A stretch of 19,623 bases of DNA from an uncultured Bacilli bacterium (GTDB lineage Bacteria; Bacillota_I; Bacilli_A; RF39; UBA660). A program made the translations under genes and the position numbers. Where the stretch lies: contig CAJUTW010000029.1 in assembly GCA_910589335.1 (NCBI GenBank), forward strand, positions 1 through 19,623, in the 5' to 3' direction. Positions 14,946-19,623 of the stretch are shown in pieces. Below the pieces are notes generated by a model. That model saw only the letters and a list, made by a program, of their open reading frames with translations, was not told the origin of the DNA and did not search any database. How positions within the stretch are numbered: the stretch's first letter is position 1; every line of letters begins with the position of its first letter.

Positions 14946-16993
14946 TATTTCTTCACCTTATCTTTCTTTTTAATATATAAGATAAATACAACAGATGCTC
15001 CTCCAATAATTACTATACCACCTAAAATCCAAATAACATTTCCAAATCCTCCAGTATCAGGTAAAATATTAATCTTTTCATTAACTACTCTAACTGTTCC
15101 AACACCATTTTCATTTTCAACTTGATAATTTTCTATTGAAACAACTCCAGTAGAATCAATACTAACCTTTAAAGGATCTTTAAGTAATTTATATCCTGTT
15201 GGTGCTTTAGTCTCCTTTAAATAATATGTTGAATCAGGAGTTAATCCATCAAACTCTAAACCTTTAGCAAGTAAAGAAGTTAAAGATAAATCACCAAATA
15301 AACTGAATTCTGCTCCAGATAAAGGATTTTGTTTTTCATCTAGCTTTTCTACTTTTAATTTTATATTACTAACATTAAATTTTTCAAGTGCTTTATATTC
15401 TTTTGTAGTATCAAGATGATTATTTGAATCAGCAAGAGCTCCTGTTAGTACAACTTCATTAGTATACTCTTTTAAAACATCATCTTTAGCAATATATTTT
15501 GCTGTCACTATAACACTACCATTAGCAGCAATACTACCTATTTTAATATATTGACTATTTAAAAGTTCGTAATTAAGATCTTCAACAAAATAACAATCTT
15601 TTAAATTTTCTTGGATCATTACATCCTTTATTGGATAACTTGCTGTATTTCTAACAGTAATCTTAAAAGTTATTTCATCATCTTTTTTATAATAAGCTTT
15701 TTTATTTTCAATTACTTTTTCAATTACCGGAGAAAATGTTCCAGCTTCTAGCATCCATTCTCCATAAATGATTACATCCTTCTCAGGCATTTCAAAAGTA
15801 CTAGTACTATACCAACCTAAAAATTTATACCCGCTAGCTACAGGCTCATTAGCAACAGTTACTTCATCTCCTGGATAATAACTCTTCTCTCCTGGTAATA
15901 ATGCATCTGCATTAGTAGGAATATTTGCTCCTTGAAATTGATAAGAAACTTTATAACTAATTCTTTCAAAGCTACCAACTAATTGAATATTCCCTTCTGG
16001 CATTTTAAAAGTTCCATCATCAAATATTATATTTTCATTCTTCCAACCCAAGAACCTATAACCATTAACACTATCTCCTGCCTTTAAAGAATCAACTGTA
16101 ACAATATCTCCAGCTCCATATTCTTTCTCTCTTGGAACCATATATCCTGAAGGACCTTCTCCTTCTAAGAGATAAGAAACCTTATAACTACTTTTCTTAG
16201 TAAAGCTACCTACAAATGTTACATTTTTACTAGGCATTTCAAAAGAATCACCAGTAACATTAATATCCTCTGTTGTCCATCCACTAAACTCATATCCAGG
16301 AAAAGTTGGATTAGCTGCAACTCCAACTGATGTTCCACTAGCATAACTTGCTGCAGGAGGCACATCAGGCGCTCCTTCTGGGGCACTTCCATACTGATAA
16401 TTAACAGAGAATACTTCTATATCTTCCTTACCCATAAATACATGAACGGTATTAGAATTTACTGAAAAAGCATTTTCTCTTGCTGTTGCAGTATTATAAA
16501 AATCCATTCTCTTTTTACCATTTAATGATGGTGTTGTTGTAACAATACCAACCGTTAACTTACAACCAGCCTGTAAGTTTTTAACCTTAAATGAGACCAT
16601 ACCAGTTGTAGCATCATAACTTAAACCATCTACTCCACCAACAACTTGACCAGGACAAGAAGAACCATCACTTCTTTTAACAGCTCCAATAGTTCCATCT
16701 TCTGTTGTTACAAATTCTTTAAATATTAATCCCTCAGGTAACTTATCTTCAACATAAATAAAATCACTATTAACATTAGCTGTTGCAGTATCACTTGAAG
16801 TAACAACATTACTATCTTTCCCATCATAAATAACATCAAGATAATAAGTTAAATCACTATTTTCTGCAACTCTAACATCATTATCTAATAATTGAGAAAA
16901 AGAAATTCCAAATGATATAATAGCTATAGAAACAATTACAACAGCAACACTTATGATTAAACTTCTCTTTACTTTTTTCACTTTACTACACAT
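14945..16993 (-). CDS. Large LPDTG cell-wall adhesin with InlB-like repeats
   Basis: A 682-residue surface protein, first gene of the pilus operon and probable tip subunit. Numbered from this start, a membrane/signal segment is at about 12-32 without a clear cleavage site. A DUF11-like beta domain follows (about 45-185). Three Listeria-Bacteroides (InlB B) repeats lie at about 194-264, 268-343 and 346-414, each ending with a GYxFxGW...FxMPxxxVxxxGxF pattern. A second DUF11-like domain is at about 418-535. A SpaA/Cna-B domain at 543-640 has E-box YYLKETKAPTGY. LPDTG is at 644-648, then a hydrophobic helix and basic tail. An in-frame GTG at 17011 is possible, but ATG 16993 has AAGG eight bases upstream and better fits the promoter at 17027-17055. 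Ligand unknown. Confidence 0.88.
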   Translation of the reverse strand: MCSKVKKVKRSLIISVAVVIVSIAIISFGISFSQLLDNDVRVAENSDLTYYLDVIYDGKDSNVVTSSDTATANVNSDFIYVEDKLPEGLIFKEFVTTEDGTIGAVKRSDGSSCPGQVVGGVDGLSYDATTGMVSFKVKNLQAGCKLTVGIVTTTPSLNGKKRMDFYNTATARENAFSVNSNTVHVFMGKEDIEVFSVNYQYGSAPEGAPDVPPAASYASGTSVGVAANPTFPGYEFSGWTTEDINVTGDSFEMPSKNVTFVGSFTKKSSYKVSYLLEGEGPSGYMVPREKEYGAGDIVTVDSLKAGDSVNGYRFLGWKNENIIFDDGTFKMPEGNIQLVGSFERISYKVSYQFQGANIPTNADALLPGEKSYYPGDEVTVANEPVASGYKFLGWYSTSTFEMPEKDVIIYGEWMLEAGTFSPVIEKVIENKKAYYKKDDEITFKITVRNTASYPIKDVMIQENLKDCYFVEDLNYELLNSQYIKIGSIAANGSVIVTAKYIAKDDVLKEYTNEVVLTGALADSNNHLDTTKEYKALEKFNVSNIKLKVEKLDEKQNPLSGAEFSLFGDLSLTSLLAKGLEFDGLTPDSTYYLKETKAPTGYKLLKDPLKVSIDSTGVVSIENYQVENENGVGTVRVVNEKINILPDTGGFGNVIWILGGIVIIGGASVVFILYIKKKDKVKK

Positions 16994-17026
16994 CCTTAAT
17001 ACCTTATACACTCTTACTTTATTAAA

Positions 17027-17055
17027 AGTATAACATATAAAAAATTTATCATCAA
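17027..17055 (-). promoter_or_regulatory. Sigma-A promoter of the pilus operon
   Basis: On the minus strand TTGATG (17055-17050), exactly 17 nt, then TATACT (17032-17027), with TGT directly before the -10 giving an extended -10 (TGn). The start would be near 17020, leaving a leader of about 27 nt before ATG 16993. It lies in the 66-bp gap right after the reverse transcriptase stop, so the pilus genes do not depend on read-through from the DGR. Confidence 0.7.
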
Positions 17056-17059
17056 TAAT

Positions 17060-18547
17060 TTAATCTTCATTTTCAATTAAATTATTTAAAAAATCTTTAA
17101 CCTTTAAAAAAGATGTATTATCTTCTATAACTTTATTAAATAAATCAGTTAATTCCATCTTTTCTTTAAACTTATTATATCTTTTAGTAGCAAGTTTTAA
17201 ATATAAATCAAAATTCTCACTATCATTATCTATAACTAATTCTTCTTCATTATTAGATACAACAATATAACTTATTTCTAATTGATTAAGTTTATCTAAA
17301 ACTTTAGAATATGGTGAAGCACCAAAAGCTATAGCATCACCATTCCACTTATAATCAAAAAAATGCCAAATAATTATTGCATCATCCTTAAATATCTTAT
17401 AAAAAGTTCCTTCTTTAATAAAAATAATATGTTTAGGATACTTTTCTTTATAATATAAATACTTATCTAATGTTTTCATTTTAAAATTCCTTTCATAATT
17501 TCCTATTTTATTAAGATAACCATAATAACTAGCATAAGATTTATAATATTTAAGCTGATCTTTTTCTTTTAATATTTTAAGTTTTTTTCTAATTTTAGTA
17601 ATAGTTTTCTTTCTAAATGTAACCTTTAATTTAGAATTAACCATTTTATAAGTATAACCTAAAAAAGAAATACCACCAGTTAACTTATATAAACCACTCT
17701 TAGGATTCATTTTAAGTTTTAAATCAGTTATTCTATCTTCAATTTTTACCCATATTTCTTTTAAATTATCTAAAGAAGTATCAAATATTAAAAAATCATC
17801 CATATATCTAATATAATAATTACATTTTAACTCTTCTTTTATATAATGATCTAATCCATTTAAAAAATATATAGCTAAAAACTGACTAGTCATAGCACCA
17901 ATACTTAAACCAGTATTAAATTTATATAAAGGTATTTTTTCATTATACTCTCTATTATATTTATTAATAGTTTCATTAATATAAGGTTTATTAGTCTCAC
18001 CAATAACTTTTTTTATAATATCAATAACAGACTTATCTTCAATGTCCTCTTCAAGCATTTTTAAAAGTAAATTATGATCTATACTATAAAAATACTTACT
18101 TATATCAATTTTCAAACAATAAATATCTATATTTTTATCTTTAATTCTAATTTTATTTATATAATCTATAATCAATTTATTAGCATAACTACTTCCTTTA
18201 TTTTTTCTAGTAGCGACATTTTGATCTATTAGTTTTTTCTCTAAATAAGGTAATAAATAATAATTTGTTATAAAATGATTAACGATTTTATCTGAAACTG
18301 TCTGACTCATTACTAATCTAGCTTTAGGTTCAAATATTAAAAATAATCTAAAAGGTAAAGGTTTATAATTTCTATTTTTTAAAGTCATATAAATATTATA
18401 AACATTTACATTTTTATTTAATGAAAATTTAAACACTGCTTTTCTATTTTTACATGTTCTTCTAACTATTTTCCAAGTTGAAAATATATTATCAAAAGTT
18501 ATAGGCAAGTCATATATATTATTAACACTTTTTTTCTTTTTGTTCAT
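17060..18547 (-). CDS. DGR reverse transcriptase with MutS domain I-like C-terminus
   Basis: A 495-residue reverse transcriptase of the diversity-generating retroelement group. RT motifs in order: ARLVMSQTVSDKIV (76-89); DQNVATRKNKGSSYA (108-122); catalytic CLKIDISKYFYSIDH with D148; SIGAMTSQ (215-222), the DGR-specific form of motif 4; YYIRYMDDFLIF with the YMDD box at 248-251; FLGY (295-298). Residues about 372-440 resemble MutS domain I: HIIFIKEGTFYKIFKDDA, then AFGASPYSKVLDKLNQLE, then ISYIVV. The Phe of the MutS mismatch-probing F-x-E motif is kept (F382) while Glu is Lys (K384). In DGRs the RT copies TR RNA into cDNA with adenine-directed errors. The gene overlaps the avd-like gene by 26 bp in another frame, with a weak GGAAAG site, implying coupling. 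Confidence 0.95.
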   Translation of the reverse strand: MNKKKKSVNNIYDLPITFDNIFSTWKIVRRTCKNRKAVFKFSLNKNVNVYNIYMTLKNRNYKPLPFRLFLIFEPKARLVMSQTVSDKIVNHFITNYYLLPYLEKKLIDQNVATRKNKGSSYANKLIIDYINKIRIKDKNIDIYCLKIDISKYFYSIDHNLLLKMLEEDIEDKSVIDIIKKVIGETNKPYINETINKYNREYNEKIPLYKFNTGLSIGAMTSQFLAIYFLNGLDHYIKEELKCNYYIRYMDDFLIFDTSLDNLKEIWVKIEDRITDLKLKMNPKSGLYKLTGGISFLGYTYKMVNSKLKVTFRKKTITKIRKKLKILKEKDQLKYYKSYASYYGYLNKIGNYERNFKMKTLDKYLYYKEKYPKHIIFIKEGTFYKIFKDDAIIIWHFFDYKWNGDAIAFGASPYSKVLDKLNQLEISYIVVSNNEEELVIDNDSENFDLYLKLATKRYNKFKEKMELTDLFNKVIEDNTSFLKVKDFLNNLIENED

Positions 18548-18887
18548 GACTTTCTTTCCATCCTCTAGTCATATTTTTTATTTCTGTTAATTTAAAAATA
18601 GAATTTTCAAGTTTTTTCTTATTTATATTTTTATCTTCTTTTAATTGCTCTAAAAAGTGATCAATTAAAGAACATATAACTAACATTTCAGTTATATTTT
18701 TTGCTCTTATATTACCTTTAGTATATATAGCTTCATATAAATATCTAACAAGATTATAACATTCATCTTCTAAATGAATTTTTAAATTACGTCTAACTTT
18801 AGGAATATTACTAGATATATACATTATTATATATTTATCAAAATCCTTAATAGCTGTTTCTAGGTGAAAAATAGAACTTTGGTGCAT
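18522..18887 (-). CDS. avd: Avd-like DGR accessory protein (four-helix bundle)
   Basis: A 121-residue, all-helical, basic protein. It matches the Avd/four-helix-bundle family in length and in two segments: YTKGNIRAKNITEMLVICSL (55-74) and KLTEIKNMTRGW (99-110), the latter near the C-terminus as in Avd. Avd forms a positively charged barrel, binds the RT and TR RNA, and is needed for mutagenic cDNA synthesis in the characterised phage DGR. The start is ATG 18887, with GGAGGTG five bases before it; an in-frame ATG at 18914 lies inside a hairpin and lacks a ribosome site. It lies between TR and the RT gene, 187 nt downstream of TR, and overlaps the RT start by 26 bp. Confidence 0.88.
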   Translation of the reverse strand: MHQSSIFHLETAIKDFDKYIIMYISSNIPKVRRNLKIHLEDECYNLVRYLYEAIYTKGNIRAKNITEMLVICSLIDHFLEQLKEDKNINKKKLENSIFKLTEIKNMTRGWKESHEQKEKKC

Positions 18888-18908
18888 TTTAACACCTCCA
18901 AAATATTT

Positions 18909-18962
18909 TTGCATTAAGCTGCTATGTTAACAAAATTATTGCTAACATAGCTTCTGATGCAA
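18909..18962 (-). ncRNA. Long imperfect hairpin between TR and avd
   Basis: Stem elements are TTGCAT/ATGCAA (909-914 with 957-962), AAGC/GCTT, and a 7-bp TATGTTA/TAACATA helix with a 3-nt bulge on one side (positions within 18.9 kb). On the minus strand it lies directly before the GGAGGTG site of avd and is preceded by eight A. It may be part of the TR RNA 3' region, or may control avd translation. It also resembles a terminator for the + strand (eight T after the stem), but no + strand gene precedes it. Confidence 0.5.
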
Positions 18963-19012
18963 TTTTTTTTGAAATATATTCATAGAATTATACCTGTTTC
19001 ACATTAGTGAGT

Positions 19013-19053
19013 GCTAAATTCTACCGTAGTAATATTAATACTATGAATTTAGC
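19013..19053 (-). ncRNA. Hairpin just downstream of TR
   Basis: Outer 9-bp perfect stem GCTAAATTC/GAATTTAGC (19013-19021 with 19045-19053) plus an inner 5-bp stem TAGTA/TACTA (19027-19031 with 19039-19043). It begins 21 nt after the TR on the minus strand, where the TR RNA spacer used for cDNA priming lies in studied DGRs. A perfect TATAAT (18992-18987) follows it on the minus strand, but no -35 is evident. Confidence 0.5.
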
Positions 19054-19074
19054 AAGATTATTTTAATGGAAAAT

Positions 19075-19188
19075 GCCGGACGGACGCCGTTAGAGTTGTT
19101 CACGTTGTTGTTGTTGCTGTTACCATTCGTGTTCACGTTATAGCCGTTAGCGTTGTTGTTGTTGAAGTTGTTAGGGGAAAGGCCCCAA
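19075..19188 (-). repeat. DGR template repeat (TR)
   Basis: 114 nt, aligning without gaps to VR at a constant offset of 323. On the minus strand the core is rich in AAC triplets: 17 AAC codons in the frame of the target gene. Its 3' end CGGCGTCCGTCCG is GC-rich and identical to VR for 13 nt (the IMH*-type end). The target frame meets a TAG six bases upstream of the repeat, so TR is not translated from upstream as part of a protein. TR is the fixed information source, transcribed into RNA and copied by the RT. It differs from VR at two non-adenine positions, both outside the mutable core (19076 and 19183). Confidence 0.96.
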
Positions 19189-19223
19189 GGAGACTAGCGC
19201 CCTCTTTAATGGTATAATCCTAA

Positions 19224-19246
19224 ATTAAACTTCATTGAAGTTTAAT
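19224..19246 (-). ncRNA. Hairpin upstream of TR
   Basis: Perfect 10-bp stem ATTAAACTTC/GAAGTTTAAT (19224-19233 with 19237-19246) with a 3-nt loop, 35 nt 5' of TR on the minus strand. There is no T run after it. It could be a structural element of TR RNA or a processing site. Confidence 0.5.
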
Positions 19247-19261
19247 CCATAATTATTTAGT

Positions 19262-19289
19262 TATCACACGAAAGGGTTTTCGTGTGATA
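19262..19289 (-). ncRNA. Perfect 12-bp, 4-nt-loop hairpin after the DGR target gene
   Basis: TATCACACGAAA/TTTCGTGTGATA (19262-19273 with 19278-19289), loop GGGT on the + strand. It lies 27 nt after the target gene stop. No T run follows on either strand, so it is not a standard terminator. Short perfect hairpins 3' of VR are functional DNA cruciforms in the phage DGR; this one is farther away (about 110 nt from the IMH). Confidence 0.55.
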
Positions 19290-19315
19290 CTTCAAGAGCC
19301 AAGAGTGGCATTGTT

Positions 19316-19623
19316 TTAACTATCCATATCGATTACGTATGGATAATCAACACTCCCGTCACCACTCATATACTCAATGCCCGTGCGGAGTGAAACTGAC
19401 GGACGGACGCCGAAAGAGCCGCTCACGCTGACGGTGTAGCTGTAACCATTCGTGCCCACGCGATAGCCGTAAGCGCCGTAGTCGTTGAAGCTGTGAGGGG
19501 AAAGGACCCAATAAACATTCCCAGAGGCTAGTGGTGACTTACCATTATAAGCTAAACTTGTTTCTTGGCTTGTTATTAATCCTACTGGATATCTTAATGC
19601 TCCATTTCCATTCTCTTTATTTA
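19316..19623 (-). CDS. DGR variable protein, C-type-lectin-like C-terminus (5' end outside)
   Basis: The last 101 codons of a DGR target; the start is beyond the right edge. The visible part begins ...NGALRYPVGLITSQE and reaches the VR-encoded segment VYWVLSPHSFNDYGAYGYRV. The VR part ends in SGSFGVRPSVSL, and a conserved-looking tail IEYMSGDGSVDYPYVIDMDS follows. The YW.LSP...N..GVRP.VSL pattern matches the C-type-lectin/formylglycine-enzyme-like fold that displays variable residues on a stable scaffold in DGR proteins. Unlike many DGR targets, about 25 residues follow the VR, so the reading frame continues past the homing site. The segment is visibly richer in G+C than its own upstream part and the neighbours. 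A surface or secreted role is likely but the N-terminus is not visible. Stop TAA at 19316-19318. Confidence 0.9.
   Translation of the reverse strand, partial: NKENGNGALRYPVGLITSQETSLAYNGKSPLASGNVYWVLSPHSFNDYGAYGYRVGTNGYSYTVSVSGSFGVRPSVSLRTGIEYMSGDGSVDYPYVIDMDS
19321..19345 (-). promoter_or_regulatory. Hairpin at the 3' end of the variable gene
   Basis: TATCCATA/TATGGATA, an 8-bp perfect stem (19321-19328 with 19338-19345) inside the last codons of the target gene, about 55 nt from the 3' end of VR. It is the closer of two candidates for a DGR target-recognition hairpin. Confidence 0.4.
19398..19511 (-). repeat. DGR variable repeat (VR)
   Basis: Copy of TR inside the target gene. In the core (19413-19495) 22 of 39 TR adenines (coding strand) differ and none of the other 44 positions does. 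The 17 TR AAC codons read H, S, N, D, Y, G, Y, R, G, Y, Y, T, V, S, S, G, F in order. The third base C is untouched, so no stop can arise. The last 13 nt of full identity on the coding strand (19412-19400) are the likely IMH. Confidence 0.96.

Larger units (their letters stand above)
17060..19511 (-). mobile_element. Diversity-generating retroelement (RT, avd, TR, VR)
   Basis: All core DGR parts are present in one orientation: target gene with VR, then TR, then avd, then RT. Proof of past activity is in the TR/VR pair: ungapped 114-nt alignment, 22 core differences, all at coding-strand adenines of TR. The order VR-TR-avd-RT differs from the phage BPP-1 order (target-avd-TR-RT). No integrase, phage structural gene or transposase is seen nearby, so I cannot tell whether the element sits in a prophage beyond the right edge or is a resident chromosomal locus. 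Confidence 0.95.

Noticed and set aside
17060..18547. RT as a group II intron maturase or retron
   Set aside because: No intron domain V/VI, maturase X or HNH domain, and no msr/msd, was seen; SIGAMTSQ motif, avd and a TR/VR pair identify a DGR.
18909..18970. Hairpin plus eight T as a + strand terminator
   Set aside because: No + strand gene lies upstream; the position before the avd ribosome site and after TR fits a minus-strand RNA element better.
19009..19017. GAGTGCTAA, half of a CIRCE (HrcA) operator
   Set aside because: The partner TTAGCACTC is not present 9 nt away; the bases are explained by the hairpin at 19013-19053.
19096..19172. GTT/AAC-rich tract resembling a microsatellite or CRISPR-like repeat
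   Set aside because: There is no regular repeat/spacer structure; the tract is the asparagine-codon-rich core of the DGR template repeat and aligns fully to VR.
1..19623. Alternative genetic code (TGA as Trp) suggested by the very low GC
   Set aside because: spoVAC ends naturally in TGA overlapping the spoVAD start, and tryptophans in conserved motifs use TGG.

Overview
The window is very AT-rich, gene-dense DNA with strong GGAGG-type ribosome binding sites, short overlaps between co-transcribed genes and ordinary use of TGA as stop (spoVAC ends in TGA). Spore-germination channel genes, a sporulation-type sigma factor, an oxygen-sensitive class III ribonucleotide reductase and LPxTG surface proteins with sortases point to a low-GC, anaerobic, endospore-forming Bacillota, most likely a gut lineage near the Bacilli/Erysipelotrichia. 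I cannot name the species. Only the Crp/Fnr gene is on the + strand.

Layout in + coordinates. 1-409: start of a family 2 glycosyltransferase that runs off the left edge. 525-2975: a sporulation block (sigma factor, then spoVAC-spoVAD-spoVAE) with a candidate forespore (sigma-F/G type) promoter before spoVAC and a terminator after spoVAE. 3085-3975: an Rpn/PD-(D/E)XK nuclease-family protein between two good terminators. 4063-7241: nrdD-nrdG plus a dUTPase, i.e. anaerobic dNTP supply, transcribed away from a Crp/Fnr regulator at 7498-8127. The shared intergenic region carries two identical 14-bp palindromes in opposite orientation; one sits where a class II activator site would sit for nrdD. 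8146-10891: tex and a GNAT acetyltransferase. 10986-16993: a pilus/adhesin operon (large LPDTG adhesin, IPNTY-ended minor subunit, LPYTG major pilin, class C sortase, class B sortase) driven by a clear extended -10 promoter at 17027-17055.

17060-19623 is the most interesting part: a diversity-generating retroelement (DGR). It has a reverse transcriptase with the DGR hallmark SIGAMTSQ motif and a MutS domain I-like C-terminal extension, an Avd-like helical-bundle accessory protein translationally coupled to it, a 114-nt template repeat (TR, 19075-19188), and a matching variable repeat (VR, 19398-19511) inside the 3' end of a C-type-lectin-like protein gene that continues past the right edge. 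TR and VR align without gaps. Read on the coding strand, all 22 substitutions in the core fall on TR adenines, and all lie in AAC codons: 16 of 17 TR asparagine codons now encode other residues. This is direct sequence evidence of past adenine-specific mutagenic retrohoming. Several perfect hairpins flank TR and the 3' end of the target gene.

The DGR and the pilus operon are consecutive on the same strand but have separate signals, so a functional link between them is only a hypothesis.
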